Assembly (NCBI GenBank): GCA_021813745.1
Contig: JAKAJO010000059.1
Coordinates: 1-47,047 of the forward strand
Source: Acidobacteriota bacterium
GTDB taxonomy: Bacteria; Acidobacteriota; Terriglobia; Terriglobales; Acidobacteriaceae
DNA length: 47,047 bases
Direction: 5' to 3'
The notes under the pieces were generated by a model. The model ran no database searches, was not told the DNA's origin, and saw only the letters and a program-made list of their open reading frames with translations. Positions within the stretch are counted from its first letter, which is position 1; every line of letters starts with the position of its first letter. Of this stretch, positions 36,800 through 45,570 are shown piece by piece. The position numbers were made by a program, and so were the translations under genes.

Positions 36800-37309
36800 T
36801 CACAGCTCCTCTACCTGCTTGCCGCGAGTCGACGCCACTTCGCCCTTGTCGCGCAGTTGCACCAGGGCGTCAAACGTGGCCTTGATCACGTTGTGCGGGT
36901 TCGCCGTACCCAGGCTCTTCGTCAGTACGTTCTGCACTCCGGCAGAGGTCATCACCGCGCGCACCGCGCCACCGGCAATCACGCCCGTGCCTTCCGGCGC
37001 CGGCTTCAGCAGCACCTGGCCCGAGCCAAAGCGACCCAGCACCTGGTGCGGAATCGTCGTCTCCGTCAGGTTCACCTTCACCAGGTTCTTCTTGGCGCTC
37101 TCAATCCCCTTGCGAATCGCCTGGGGAACTTCCTTCGCCTTGCCCGATCCGTAGCCCACCACACCCGAGCCCGCATCGCCCACCACAACCAACGCGGCAA
37201 ACGACATGTTTTTGCCGCCTTTGACCACCTTGGTGACGCGATTGATGGCCACCACCTGATCCTTCAGGTTGAACTGGTTGGCATCAAGCTTCTTCTTCAA
37301 CATCGTCAT
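36800..37309 (-). CDS. rpsE: 30S ribosomal protein S5
   Basis: 169 residues. The double-stranded-RNA-binding-like domain has [26 protein letters not shown] and [17 protein letters not shown]; the C-terminal domain has [31 protein letters not shown]. It contributes to decoding accuracy and mRNA helicase activity. The start has two in-frame ATGs (37309, 37303). Confidence 0.97.
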   Translation of the reverse strand: MTMLKKKLDANQFNLKDQVVAINRVTKVVKGGKNMSFAALVVVGDAGSGVVGYGSGKAKEVPQAIRKGIESAKKNLVKVNLTETTIPHQVLGRFGSGQVLLKPAPEGTGVIAGGAVRAVMTSAGVQNVLTKSLGTANPHNVIKATFDALVQLRDKGEVASTRGKQVEEL

Positions 37310-37321
37310 CGCTTTCCTCTG

Positions 37322-37423
37322 AGCTTCCAGCCTCCAGCTTCTAGCCTCTAGCCTGCTTTAGCCTGTGCGGGCCTTGATGCCCGCAGGGAAAAGCCAGAAG
37401 CTAGGAGCTAGCCGCCAGGAGCT
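37322..37423 (-). repeat. Inverted heptad element with central hairpin, rplR-rpsE gap (AGCT class)
   Basis: Left units AGCTTCC, AGCCTCC, AGCTTCT, AGCCTCT, AGCCTGC (37322-37356). The centre is a strong hairpin, with GCTTT..CCTG.GCGGGC paired to GCCCGCAGG..AAAGC. Right units are AGAAGCT, AGGAGCT, AGCCGCC, AGGAGCT (37396-37423), ending 5 nt before the rplR stop. The whole gap folds into one cruciform-like structure. Confidence 0.75.
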
Positions 37424-37428
37424 CGCTT

Positions 37429-37785
37429 TTAGAACTCCAGACCTGCTTCGCGCGCTGCATCGGCCAGCGCCTTGATACGGCCGTGATACAAAAAGCCGCC
37501 GCGGTCAAAAACGACCTTCTTGATCCCCTTGGAGATCGCCTTCTCCGCGACCGCCTTGCCAATCTCCTTGGCCGCCGCCACGTTGCCGCCGGTCTTCTGC
37601 TTCAACGCCAGCGTCGAGGCCGCAACCAGCGTCTCGCCCTTCTGGTCGTCAATCACCTGCGCGTAGATGTGGTTCAGCGAACGGTATACGTTCAGCCGCG
37701 GACGCTCCGCCGTGCCCGACAGCTTTTGCCGGATGCGCGCGTGGATGCGCTTGCGAATCTCGTTCCTCTTGGTCTGCGTAATCAT
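37429..37785 (-). CDS. rplR: 50S ribosomal protein L18
   Basis: 118 residues. [35 protein letters not shown], and the end [27 protein letters not shown]18 binds 5S rRNA with L5 and L25. Confidence 0.97.
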   Translation of the reverse strand: MITQTKRNEIRKRIHARIRQKLSGTAERPRLNVYRSLNHIYAQVIDDQKGETLVAASTLALKQKTGGNVAAAKEIGKAVAEKAISKGIKKVVFDRGGFLYHGRIKALADAAREAGLEF

Positions 37786-37846
37786 GGTCTCGTCTTCCTA
37801 TCAGCGGAGCCGCCTCGCGGCCCCGTTCGGTTGAAATCCTGCTGCC

Positions 37847-38386
37847 TTACTTGGCGCCCGTCTTGCCGGCCTTCTTCTTCAGCCTCTCACCCGTGTACCG
37901 CACACCCTTGTTCTTGTAAGGGTCGGGCTTGCGCAGCGACCGCATATCCGCCGCCACCTGGCCCACCTTCTGCCGGTCAATGCCGGTGATCGTCAGGTGC
38001 GTCTGCTTCGGGTCCACCGTCACTTCAATGCCGGTCGGCAGCGGGAACTCAATCGGATGCGAGTAGCCCAGCGTGAAGACCACCGTGCTCTTGCCCTTCA
38101 TTTCCGCGCGATAGCCAATGCCGACAATGTCCAGCTCCTTGGTCCAGCCCTTGGTCACGCCTTCCACGGCATTAAATACCAGAGCCCGCGTCAGACCGTG
38201 CACCGCAGCATACTTGTCGCTCTCACGCTCCACCAGCAGGTGCCCATCCTTGGTCACCAGTTGAATGCCCTCTGCCACCAGCGCAGTGGTCTTGCCCTTC
38301 GGCCCTTCCACCAGCACCGTGTTGCCTTCCACCTTATACTTCACGCCCGCCGGCAGCGGGATCGGCTTCTTTCCAATACGCGACAT
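37847..38386 (-). CDS. rplF: 50S ribosomal protein L6
   Basis: 179 residues from ATG 38386 ([17 protein letters not shown]), with the frame open to 38455. Two L6 repeats, [16 protein letters not shown] and the signature [14 protein letters not shown] near the C-terminus, are canonical. It sits at the base of the L7/L12 stalk. Confidence 0.97.
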   Translation of the reverse strand: MSRIGKKPIPLPAGVKYKVEGNTVLVEGPKGKTTALVAEGIQLVTKDGHLLVERESDKYAAVHGLTRALVFNAVEGVTKGWTKELDIVGIGYRAEMKGKSTVVFTLGYSHPIEFPLPTGIEVTVDPKQTHLTITGIDRQKVGQVAADMRSLRKPDPYKNKGVRYTGERLKKKAGKTGAK

Positions 38387-38455
38387 CGAATCAATCCTTT
38401 GTTGGCTTGCGAGTCCCGCCGGGAGTCTCCCTGCGTTCCACTGCAGCCATTTCAA

Positions 38456-38544
38456 CAGCAGTCAGTGATCCAATCTCTTGCTCAAGCTCAGGTCTCAGCC
38501 TCATCCAGCATTGCTGATCATTGACCACTGTTCACTGAAAACTG
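38456..38544 (-). repeat. Inverted heptad element, rpsH-rplF gap (CAGT class)
   Basis: Left units CAGCAGT, CAGTGAT (38456-38469), with more degraded CAGGTCT and CAGCCTC-like copies to 38505. Right units ACCACTG, TTCACTG, AAAACTG (38524-38544) end 5 nt before the rpsH stop. Confidence 0.62.
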
Positions 38545-38549
38545 AGGCC

Positions 38550-38945
38550 CTACCACACTTCGCAAAGCACTTCGCCGCCCACGCCCTCGCGGCGCGCCTG
38601 ACGGCCCGTCATCACGCCCTTCGGCGTGGTCATGATCGAAATGCCCAGCCCGCCCTGCACGCGCTTGATCTCATCGCGGCCAATGTACACCCGGCAGCCC
38701 GGACGTGAGATGCGCGCCAGATCGCGAATTGCAGGCTCCGTGCCCCCGTACTTCAGGTACACGCGCAGGACCAGCTTGCCATCTTCTTCCTGGGTCTTGT
38801 AATTGGAGATATATCCCTCTTCCTTCAGAATGCGGGCAATCTCAGTCTTCAGCTTCGAAGCCGGCACATCCAGCTTCTGATGACGCGCGCGGATTGCATT
38901 CCGGATGCGCGCCAGAAAATCTGCTACAGGATCGGTCAGACTCAT
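38550..38945 (-). CDS. rpsH: 30S ribosomal protein S8
   Basis: 131 residues from ATG 38945 (MSLTDPVADFLARIRNAIRA). Conserved GYISNYK, ISRPGCRVYIGRDEIKRVQGGLGISIMTTPKGVMTGRQAR. S8 is a primary 16S helix-21 binder and the usual spc repressor. Confidence 0.97.
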   Translation of the reverse strand: MSLTDPVADFLARIRNAIRARHQKLDVPASKLKTEIARILKEEGYISNYKTQEEDGKLVLRVYLKYGGTEPAIRDLARISRPGCRVYIGRDEIKRVQGGLGISIMTTPKGVMTGRQARREGVGGEVLCEVW

Positions 38946-39020
38946 TCCTTCTCCTTCATCCCCCGTTCGCCCGCCCATGCGGGAACCAGCCGGGATGGTT
39001 TGGGGAGTTGCCCCAGACTT

Positions 39021-39116
39021 CAGTTCTCAGTAATCAGCGGTCAGTCAAATCCTGCTCGATTTGCCTCAGAGGCCAGCGCTTGCACAAACGAGCGGGTCAC
39101 TGTCCACTGACAACTG
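39021..39116 (-). repeat. Inverted heptad element, rpsN-rpsH gap (CAGT class)
   Basis: Left units CAGTTCT, CAGTAAT, CAGCGGT, CAGTCAA (39021-39048), exact 7-bp steps. Right units GTCACTG, TCCACTG, ACAACTG (39096-39116) end 5 nt before the rpsN stop. The spacer is 47 bp. Confidence 0.74.
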
Positions 39117-39121
39117 TCTTG

Positions 39122-39307
39122 CTACCAGCTCGACTTCACGACGCCCGGGATTTCACCCTTCAGCGCCAGCGCGCGGAAGCACAGACGGCACACGCCGAAC
39201 TTCCTCAGATAGGCCCGCGGCCGCCCGCAGAGCTTGCACCGGTTGTGCTTGCGGCAGCTGAACTTCGCCTTCCGCGCGTCTTTCACTCTCTTTGCAGTAG
39301 TTGCCAT
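39122..39307 (-). CDS. rpsN: 30S ribosomal protein S14, zinc-binding type (type Z)
   Basis: 61 residues, the short zinc form, with [20 protein letters not shown] giving the C-x2-C...C-x2-C site. Directly before rpsH. The N-terminus [13 protein letters not shown] is standard. Confidence 0.97.
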   Translation of the reverse strand: MATTAKRVKDARKAKFSCRKHNRCKLCGRPRAYLRKFGVCRLCFRALALKGEIPGVVKSSW

Positions 39308-39330
39308 AATTCCTCAAATACCTCTCGCGC

Positions 39331-39879
39331 CTATGCGCCCTGCCGGAAGGGCATGCCGAAGTGGCGCAGCAGCGCCCGCGCTTCGTTGTCGTCCTTGGCC
39401 GTGGTCACAATCGTGATGTTCATACCCTTCAGCTTCTCCACCTTGGAGTAGTCAATCTCCGGGAAGATCAACTGATCGCGCAGCCCCAGCGTGTAGTTGC
39501 CGCGCCCGTCAAAGCTCTTCGTCGACACCCCGCGGAAATCGCGCACGCGCGGCAACGCCGTCGAGATCAGCCGGTCCAGAAACTCGTAGGCCTTGTCGTT
39601 ACGCAATGTCACCATCGCACCAATCGACATGCCGGCGCGCACCTTGAAGGCCGCAATCGACTTCTTCGCCTTGGTCGTAACCGGCTTCTGGCCGGCGATC
39701 GCCGCCAGGTCCGCCACCAGTGGATCCAGCAGCTTGTTGTTCTGCGTCGCCTCGCCCAGGCCCATGTTCACGACAATCTTCTCAAGCTTCGGCACCGCCA
39801 TCGCGTTCTCGATGCCCAGCTCCTTCTTCAGAGCCTGCTTGATCTCTTTGTTGTACTTCTCTTTCAGCCTTGCTGCCAT
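39331..39879 (-). CDS. rplE: 50S ribosomal protein L5
   Basis: 182 residues. [16 protein letters not shown], the 5S-binding loop [26 protein letters not shown] and [36 protein letters not shown]. It bridges 5S rRNA and the P-site tRNA. Confidence 0.97.
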   Translation of the reverse strand: MAARLKEKYNKEIKQALKKELGIENAMAVPKLEKIVVNMGLGEATQNNKLLDPLVADLAAIAGQKPVTTKAKKSIAAFKVRAGMSIGAMVTLRNDKAYEFLDRLISTALPRVRDFRGVSTKSFDGRGNYTLGLRDQLIFPEIDYSKVEKLKGMNITIVTTAKDDNEARALLRHFGMPFRQGA

Positions 39880-39959
39880 CTCGCTTCGCTCTCTTTCTTC
39901 CGGCCTTCGGAGTGGGCCTCGGCCCGTGTACCGTTACGGAAGCACTTCAGTTCAATTCC

Positions 39960-40286
39960 CTACTTCTTCGTGGGCAGTGTCTGCCCGCACTTCTTGCAGT
40001 ACCGGACTCGCATCGCGCCATCCTTCTTCATGGCCACCCGCGCAATGCCGCAGTTGGGGCACACCAGCGCCACGTTCGATACGTGGATCGGCGACTCCTG
40101 CTCGGCAATGCCGCCGCGGGTGTTCTGACCGGTCTTGCTCGAGACCGTCTTCTTCACCACGCGCACATGCTCCACCAGCACGGCGCTCTTGTCCGGAATC
40201 ACGCGCAGCACCCGCTGCGTCTTACCCCGGTCAGCGCCCGTCAGCACCTTCACGGTATCGTTGCGATGAATCATCAAACTTGGCAT
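39960..40286 (-). CDS. rplX: 50S ribosomal protein L24
   Basis: 108 residues. The KOW motif region IHRNDTVKVLTGADRGKTQRVLRV, VVKKTVSSKTGQNTRGGI and a CPNCGIARVAMK...CKKCG zinc-type finger toward the C-terminus. Start at ATG 40286; MIHRND at residue 5 is an alternative. It initiates 50S assembly. Confidence 0.96.
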   Translation of the reverse strand: MPSLMIHRNDTVKVLTGADRGKTQRVLRVIPDKSAVLVEHVRVVKKTVSSKTGQNTRGGIAEQESPIHVSNVALVCPNCGIARVAMKKDGAMRVRYCKKCGQTLPTKK

Positions 40287-40295
40287 CTTCTTCTC

Positions 40296-40397
40296 CAGCT
40301 TTCAGCTCTCAGCTGTCAGCGATCCCTTCATCTTGCTTTCCCCAATCCATCCACCCGGCACGACAACGGAACGCTGCCGGTTGACAGCCGAAAGCTG
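40296..40397 (-). repeat. Inverted heptad element, rplN-rplX gap (CAGC class)
   Basis: Left units CAGCTTT, CAGCTCT, CAGCTGT, CAGCGAT (40296-40323). Right units AACGCTG, CCGGTTG, ACAGCCG, AAAGCTG (40370-40397). The opposite strand of the right block reads CAGCTTT, CGGCTGT, CAACCGG, CAGCGTT, so units mirror one by one. It ends 3 nt before the rplN stop. Confidence 0.76.
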
Positions 40398-40400
40398 CCT

Positions 40401-40772
40401 TTACACAACCTCGGGGGCCAGCGAAACAATCTTCAGAAACTTCTTCTCGCGCAATTCGCGCGCCACAGGACCAAACACGCGCGTGCCCACCGGCTCATTC
40501 GCCTCATTGATCACGACCGCGGCATTCTCGTCAAATCGGATATAAGTTCCATCGCGACGACGCTGCTCCTTGCGCGTCCGCACAATTACCGCCTTGACGA
40601 CCTTGCCCTTCTTGACCGTGCCGTCCGGCGAGGCTTCCTTCACCGCCGCCGTGACCACATCGCCCAGCCGCGCAATCCTGCCCAGTCCGCCGCCCAGCGG
40701 CAAAATCACCTGCAGCTTGCGCGCGCCGGAGTTATCGGCCACCGCGAGCATGGTTCTCATTTGCACTGCCAT
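40401..40772 (-). CDS. rplN: 50S ribosomal protein L14
   Basis: 123 residues. [47 protein letters not shown] and [25 protein letters not shown]. It lies at the 50S side of bridge B8. Confidence 0.97.
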   Translation of the reverse strand: MAVQMRTMLAVADNSGARKLQVILPLGGGLGRIARLGDVVTAAVKEASPDGTVKKGKVVKAVIVRTRKEQRRRDGTYIRFDENAAVVINEANEPVGTRVFGPVARELREKKFLKIVSLAPEVV

Positions 40773-40803
40773 TGCTTTTCTCCTGACTCGCCGCTATCCG
40801 CCG

Positions 40804-41124
40804 CTACTTCGCTTCCGCCGCCGCATCCTCAATCTGGCTGAGGTTCGAGCGCCGCACAATCTCTTCCAGAGACCACCGCTTCAGCTTGCTCAACGGCCGT
40901 GTCTCCCGGATCCGCACCACATCGCCCACGCGAGCTGAGTTCTGCTCGTCGTGCGCATAGAACTTCTTCGAGCTGCGCACAATCCGCTTGTACTTCGCGT
41001 GCGCCTTGCGCATCTCCACTTCCACCACGATGGTCTTCTGCATCTTCGTCGAGACCACCTGGCCCACCTTTTCGTTGCGCCGCGATGCCGCCGGCGCCTG
41101 CGCTGCTTCTGTCGTCGCCGTCAT
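40804..41124 (-). CDS. rpsQ: 30S ribosomal protein S17
   Basis: 106 residues. The OB-fold with [60 protein letters not shown]. About 15 residues longer than usual at each end. The rpmC stop directly abuts its start. Confidence 0.97.
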   Translation of the reverse strand: MTATTEAAQAPAASRRNEKVGQVVSTKMQKTIVVEVEMRKAHAKYKRIVRSSKKFYAHDEQNSARVGDVVRIRETRPLSKLKRWSLEEIVRRSNLSQIEDAAAEAK

Positions 41125-41376
41125 TTATCGGGCTCCCTTCTTGCCGCTGGTCGGTTCCGGCGTCAAATCCTTCTGCGCTCCGCGAATGCCCAGCTCCCGC
41201 TCGCGCGCCACCGTCTTGATCTGCGCAATCTCCTTGCGCAGCGCACGGAGCTTCTTCACTCCATCGTTCTGCCCCAGGGAAACCTGGAAGCGCAGCCGAA
41301 ACAACTGCTCGGCCGCCGTCTTCTCCTGGGCCGCAAGCTCGGCATCGCTCAAATTGCGAATCTTATTCAGTTCCAT
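41125..41376 (-). CDS. rpmC: 50S ribosomal protein L29
   Basis: 83 residues. Two-helix protein: MELNKIRNLSDAELAAQEK, LFRLRFQVSLGQNDGVKKLRALRKEIAQIKTVARERELG. A basic C-terminal extension (DLTPEPTSGKKGAR) exceeds the typical 65. It is near the tunnel exit. Confidence 0.96.
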   Translation of the reverse strand: MELNKIRNLSDAELAAQEKTAAEQLFRLRFQVSLGQNDGVKKLRALRKEIAQIKTVARERELGIRGAQKDLTPEPTSGKKGAR

Positions 41377-41394
41377 CGCTTCTCTCCGGCCGCG

Positions 41395-41829
41395 CTACTT
41401 CGCAGCCACTACCTTCTCGACACCCGGCCGCATCACGAACTTCGTCTTCAGGGGCAGCTTGTTCGAAGCCAGACGCATCGCCTCCTCGGCAACCTCCGGC
41501 GCCACACCTTCCATCTCGAACAGGATCTTGCCCGGCCGCACCACGGCAACCCAGTGATCCAGCGCGCCCTTGCCCGAACCCATTCGGACTTCCGCAGGCT
41601 TCTTGGTAATCGGCTTGTCCGGGAAAAGACGCAGCCAGATCTTGCCGCCGCGCTTGATGAATCGCGTCATCGCAATACGGCTGGCTTCAATCTGCCGGTC
41701 CGTAATGTAGCCGCACTCCATCACCTTCAAGCCATATTCGCCAAACGACAGCGAAGATCCACGCCACGCCTTCCCGCGCCGCTTGCCCTTCTGCTGCTTG
41801 CGAAACTTCACTTTCTTCGGCATCAACAT
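41395..41829 (-). CDS. rplP: 50S ribosomal protein L16
   Basis: 144 residues, starting [65 protein letters not shown] is canonical. It shapes the A-site near the 5S/23S junction. Confidence 0.97.
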   Translation of the reverse strand: MLMPKKVKFRKQQKGKRRGKAWRGSSLSFGEYGLKVMECGYITDRQIEASRIAMTRFIKRGGKIWLRLFPDKPITKKPAEVRMGSGKGALDHWVAVVRPGKILFEMEGVAPEVAEEAMRLASNKLPLKTKFVMRPGVEKVVAAK

Positions 41830-41846
41830 AACGAAATCCTCGAAAA

Positions 41847-41998
41847 CAGCGATCAGTGGTCAGTGAACAGTGGCCAGTTCACACCTGCCCGGACTGGCCT
41901 TTCCATCACTCTGGCTGCCTCTGGCAACCAACCCTGCCCAAACTTACGATTCAACCCCGCAGGAACACTGACCACGGACAACTGGTCACTGTCCACTG
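41847..41998 (-). repeat. Best inverted heptad element, rpsC-rplP gap (CAGT class, 5+5 units)
   Basis: Left units CAGCGAT, CAGTGGT, CAGTGAA, CAGTGGC, CAGTTCA (41847-41881). Right units AACACTG, ACCACGG, ACAACTG, GTCACTG, TCCACTG (41964-41998), reading CAGTNNN on the other strand. Spacer 82 bp. It ends 3 nt before the rpsC stop. Period 7 is exact in both blocks. Confidence 0.8.
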
Positions 41999-42001
41999 CC
42001 G

Positions 42002-42673
42002 TTAAAACACTCCCGACCCACCCGCAGCAGGCGGTTGACGCCGCTTCTGCTCGTAGATATCGCCGCGGTAGATCCACGTCTTCACGCCGATAACGCCGTA
42101 GGTCGTTTGCGCTTCGCTAAAGCCGTAGTCGATATCCGCGCGCAGCGTATGGAGCGGCAGACGCCCCTGCAGATACCACTCCGAGCGTGCGATTTCATTG
42201 CCGTTCAAACGGCCCGAAACGCGCACTTTGATTCCCTTGCAGCCGAAGCGCAGTGCCGAATCCACACTCTTGCGCATCGCCCGGCGGAAGCTCACGCGCT
42301 TCTCTAACTGCAGCGCAATCGACTCTGAAACCAGCTGCGCATCGAGCTCCGGCTTGTTCACCTCGATGATGTCGATGAACACTTCGCGGCTGGTGCGCTT
42401 GCCCAGCTCCGTCTTGAGTTTCTCGATCTCGGCGCCCTTGCGGCCGATCACAATGCCCGGACGCGCCGTGCGAATCAGGAAGCGCAGCTTGTTGCCCGGT
42501 CGCTCAATCTCCACCGAGCTCACGCCGGCAGCCTTCAGCTTCTCGCGCAATTCGGCCTTCAGCTTCACATCTTCAACCAGAAGCTTGTCATAGTCGCGCT
42601 CCGAGTACCAGCGCGAGCGCCACGGCTTGTTTACTCCCAGCCGGAAACCATAAGGATGGACTTTCTGTCCCAT
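42002..42673 (-). CDS. rpsC: 30S ribosomal protein S3
   Basis: 223 residues. [23 protein letters not shown], the KH domain with [20 protein letters not shown] and [41 protein letters not shown]. Forms part of the mRNA entry tunnel. Confidence 0.98.
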   Translation of the reverse strand: MGQKVHPYGFRLGVNKPWRSRWYSERDYDKLLVEDVKLKAELREKLKAAGVSSVEIERPGNKLRFLIRTARPGIVIGRKGAEIEKLKTELGKRTSREVFIDIIEVNKPELDAQLVSESIALQLEKRVSFRRAMRKSVDSALRFGCKGIKVRVSGRLNGNEIARSEWYLQGRLPLHTLRADIDYGFSEAQTTYGVIGVKTWIYRGDIYEQKRRQPPAAGGSGVF

Positions 42674-42699
42674 AATTCTTCCCTCAAACTCTCTTCGGC

Positions 42700-43221
42700 C
42701 TACTCTTCGGCCTTCTTGGTTGCCTTGGGCGCCGCAGCCTTCTTCGCCGCCGCCTTCTTTGGAGCCGCCTTCTTTGGAGCCGCCGCCTTCGCCTTCTTCG
42801 CCGGCTTGGCCTCTGCAGCTACCGGCTCTTCAGCCTTGGTCACCAGGCTTGAGCCATCGTTCCTCTCGGCCACCGACACCACAATGTGCGCCAGTCTGCG
42901 CTGATAGCGAAAGGCACGGCCCATCGGCGCAGGGCGGATCCGCTTCATGCGCGGCCCGTCATTCGCCAATGCCTGCTTCACATACAGGTTGTCCACATCC
43001 AGGTCGATGCCCTTTTCCTCAGCCACATACTTGGCGTTGTCCACCGCCGAGGTCAGCAGCTTGTGCACCACCGGAGCAATCCGCTTCTTGGTGAAAGCCG
43101 CCGTCTCCAGCGCTTCCTGCACGCTCCGGCCCTTGATCAGGTCCAGTACCAGCCGCGCCTTCTGCGGCGACACGCGCTGGAACTTGGCTTCGGCCCGGTA
43201 TTCCTTCGTTTCGACTGCCAT
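42700..43221 (-). CDS. rplV: 50S ribosomal protein L22 with a PKKAA-rich C-terminal tail
   Basis: 173 residues from ATG 43221 ([25 protein letters not shown]). The core ends near [20 protein letters not shown], as in normal L22 (about 115 residues). A further ~50 residues consist of Ala, Lys and Pro with [14 protein letters not shown] repeats, much like histone H1/HU tails. Such tails occur in other bacteria, but this one is long. Confidence 0.96.
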   Translation of the reverse strand: MAVETKEYRAEAKFQRVSPQKARLVLDLIKGRSVQEALETAAFTKKRIAPVVHKLLTSAVDNAKYVAEEKGIDLDVDNLYVKQALANDGPRMKRIRPAPMGRAFRYQRRLAHIVVSVAERNDGSSLVTKAEEPVAAEAKPAKKAKAAAPKKAAPKKAAAKKAAAPKATKKAEE

Positions 43222-43258
43222 CGTCTCTTCCTCGAAAATCTGCTGCTCGCAGCTCGCT

Positions 43259-43549
43259 CTACTTCGCCTTGGCGGCTGCCTCGGCCTTGCCGCCCGCCGT
43301 ATGCCCCTTGAACGTGCGCGTCGGCGCAAATTCGCCCAGCTTGTGGCCCACCATATTCTCTGTCACGTAAACCGGCACAAACTTCTTGCCGTTATGCACC
43401 GCGATCGTGTGCCCCACAAACTCGGGAAAGATCGTTGACCGGCGCGACCAGGTCTTCACAACCTTCTTCTCGTTCGCCGAATTCAGCGCCTCAATCTTCA
43501 CCGTCAGGTGCGTGTCCACGAACGGACCCTTCTTTGTCGAACGTGCCAT
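43259..43549 (-). CDS. rpsS: 30S ribosomal protein S19
   Basis: 96 residues. [72 protein letters not shown]. The last residues are a short Ala/Lys tail. Contacts tRNA at the A site. Confidence 0.97.
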   Translation of the reverse strand: MARSTKKGPFVDTHLTVKIEALNSANEKKVVKTWSRRSTIFPEFVGHTIAVHNGKKFVPVYVTENMVGHKLGEFAPTRTFKGHTAGGKAEAAAKAK

Positions 43550-43564
43550 AAACCTTCCGCTCCT

Positions 43565-44389
43565 CTACTTCGACCTGCGGCTTACGATGAAGACATCGGT
43601 CCGCTTGTTGTTGCGCGTCTTGTAGCCGCGCGTCGGCTGGCCCCACGGCGTCACAGGGTGACGGCCGCCCGAAGTCTTGCCTTCGCCGCCGCCATGCGGG
43701 TGATCCACCGGGTTCATCGTCACGCCGCGGTTGGTCGGGCGAATCCCCTTCCAGCGGTTGCGCCCAGCCTTGCCGATCGCCACATTCTCGTGATCCGTAT
43801 TCCCCACCTGGCCAATCGTCGCCATGCACTCCACCAGCACCTTGCGCGTCTCGCCGGAGGGCAGCTTCAGCAGCGCATAGTCGCCTTCCTTGGCCACCAG
43901 CTGCGCCTGCGCGCCGGCCGAACGCGCCATCTGCGCGCCCTTGCCAGGCTTCAGCTCAATCGCATGCACCGTCGTGCCGGCAGGAATATTCTTGAGCGGC
44001 AGCGCGTTGCCCACCAGAATGTCGGCATCGGGTCCCGACGTCACCGTCGCCCCCACCTGCAGACCCACCGGCTGCAGAATGTACCTCTTGTCGCCGTCCG
44101 CATAGTGCACCAGAGCAATCCGCGCCGAGCGGTTCGGGTCGTACTCAATCGTCGCCACGCGCCCCGGCACGCCCGTCTTGTCGCGCTTGAAGTCAATGAG
44201 GCGAATCTTCTGCTTATGCCCGCCGCCATGGTGGCGGATCGTCAGGTCGCCCGAGTTGCGGCGTCCCCCCGTGCGCTTGCGCGTCACCAGTAGCGGCTTA
44301 TGCGGCTTGTCCGTCGTCAGGTCGTCGTTGACCAGCGAGGTCTGGAAGCGCAGCGTCGGCGTTACCGGTCTGTATGTCTTGATTGCCAT
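43565..44389 (-). CDS. rplB: 50S ribosomal protein L2
   Basis: 274 residues, the family length. [38 protein letters not shown], and the C-terminal [32 protein letters not shown] region near the peptidyl-transferase centre. No oddities. Confidence 0.98.
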   Translation of the reverse strand: MAIKTYRPVTPTLRFQTSLVNDDLTTDKPHKPLLVTRKRTGGRRNSGDLTIRHHGGGHKQKIRLIDFKRDKTGVPGRVATIEYDPNRSARIALVHYADGDKRYILQPVGLQVGATVTSGPDADILVGNALPLKNIPAGTTVHAIELKPGKGAQMARSAGAQAQLVAKEGDYALLKLPSGETRKVLVECMATIGQVGNTDHENVAIGKAGRNRWKGIRPTNRGVTMNPVDHPHGGGEGKTSGGRHPVTPWGQPTRGYKTRNNKRTDVFIVSRRSK

Positions 44390-44412
44390 CGTCTTTGTCC
44401 TTAACGAGCCGT

Positions 44413-44520
44413 CAGCTCTTTTCCCTCTGCCTTCAGCTCGTCCTGCTCAAACTCAACTCTTGCTTTCACCCTGGCCTTCGTGCCTACTCTAAAAAGCTGA
44501 AGGCTGGCAGCTTAACGCTG
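44413..44520 (-). repeat. Inverted heptad element, rplW-rplB gap (CAGC class)
   Basis: Left units CAGCTCT, TTTCCCT, CTGCCTT, CAGCTCG (44413-44440), with the middle units degraded. Right units AAAGCTG, AAGGCTG, GCAGCTT, AACGCTG (44493-44520) end 3 nt before the rplW stop. Confidence 0.66.
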
Positions 44521-44523
44521 TCT

Positions 44524-44817
44524 TTACAGGTTGCTCACGTACTCCGGCATCTTTTCGCCGGTCTTCAGCCGGACGTATGCCTTCTTCCAATCCGGGCGGT
44601 AGCCGGCAAACTTGCCCCGGCGGCGCTCCTTGCCTGCCACGTTCGACGTCCGTACTGCGGCCACCTTCACCTTGAACAGTGCCTCCACGGCCTGCTTCAC
44701 CTCGGTCTTGGTTGCCTCGGGCGCCACGTCAAACACCAGCGTCCCCTCAGTCTCTTTCACGCCCAGCCCCTTCTCGGTAATCAGGGGGCGGCGAATCACT
44801 TGATAAAGTGTCGGCAT
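44524..44817 (-). CDS. rplW: 50S ribosomal protein L23
   Basis: 97 residues. LYQVIRRPLITEKG, TKTEVKQAVEALFKVKVAAVRTSNV, and KKAYVRLKTGEKMPEY. It is the docking site for trigger factor and SRP. It starts directly at the end of rplD. Confidence 0.96.
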   Translation of the reverse strand: MPTLYQVIRRPLITEKGLGVKETEGTLVFDVAPEATKTEVKQAVEALFKVKVAAVRTSNVAGKERRRGKFAGYRPDWKKAYVRLKTGEKMPEYVSNL

Positions 44818-45492
44818 TTATGCGGCCTCCGTCTGTGCCAGCTTGCGCTTGGACACGGATTTCGCGAGAGCCTCGCCCAGCTGCTCGATGGCGGCCTTTG
44901 AGAAGATCGCCCGCTCGTATCGCAGCAGATCGTAGGGATGCACCTCGTTATTCAGCACCAGTTCCACGCCCTTCAGGTTGCGCGCGCCCAGCACCAGAGC
45001 CTGCGTCAGTGTCTTGCCGTTTTCCACTAGCAGCGCCGTGCGCTTGGCATCCAGATGGTTCAGCGCATCCCGATACAGCTTGGTCTTCGCTTCCTTGATC
45101 TCAAGCGAATCCACGACCGTCAGTTTGCCGTCGGCCAGCTTGGCCGCAAGCGCCGAGCGCAGGGCGCCCAGCAGCTTCTTGCGCGGAAAGGCATAGTCAT
45201 AGCTGCGCGGCTGCGGCCCGTGCACCGTACCACCGTGCCGCCACAGAGGCGAACGCACCGACCCGACACGGGCGCGGCCCGTGCCCTTCTGCTTCCACAG
45301 CTTCTTGCCGGAACCGGCCACCAGCGCGCGGTTCTTGGTGGCGTGCGTGCCCTGGCGCATCGAGGCGCGGTAGTGCTTCACCGCCTCCCACAGCAGAGCT
45401 TCGTTCACCTGGTCGGGCGCAAACACCGCGTCGGCCAGCTCCACTGAGCCCACCTTCTCGCCCTTCAAGTTCAATACATCAACCTTTGCCAT
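44818..45492 (-). CDS. rplD: 50S ribosomal protein L4
   Basis: 224 residues from ATG 45492 (MAKVDVLNLKGEKVGSVEL), open to 45546. The extended loop has QGTHATKNRALVAGSGKKLWKQKGTGRARVGSVRSPLWRHGGTVHGPQPRSYDY. L4 lines the exit tunnel and autoregulates the S10 operon in gammaproteobacteria. Whether it does so here is unknown. Confidence 0.97.
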   Translation of the reverse strand: MAKVDVLNLKGEKVGSVELADAVFAPDQVNEALLWEAVKHYRASMRQGTHATKNRALVAGSGKKLWKQKGTGRARVGSVRSPLWRHGGTVHGPQPRSYDYAFPRKKLLGALRSALAAKLADGKLTVVDSLEIKEAKTKLYRDALNHLDAKRTALLVENGKTLTQALVLGARNLKGVELVLNNEVHPYDLLRYERAIFSKAAIEQLGEALAKSVSKRKLAQTEAA

Positions 45493-45546
45493 CGTCTTCT
45501 TCTTCCGCCAGAGCTTCTGATCTGGCTCGAATCTCGTGCGCCACAA

Positions 45547-45567
45547 GGCGCGTCTGCCGCACCGCAG
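45547..45567 (-). repeat. 21-nt direct repeat, copy after rplC
   Basis: On the plus strand it starts GGCGCGTCTGCC and ends GCACCGCAG; it is identical to 46402-46422. It begins 3 nt after the rplC stop. GCGCC/GGCGC at its plus-strand left end forms a small hairpin. Confidence 0.75.
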
Positions 45568-45570
45568 GTT

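Noticed and set aside
30685..44520. Regularly repeated units as CRISPR-like arrays
   Set aside because: Units are 7 bp, contiguous and inverted between blocks; there are no 20-40 bp repeats with unique spacers and no cas genes.
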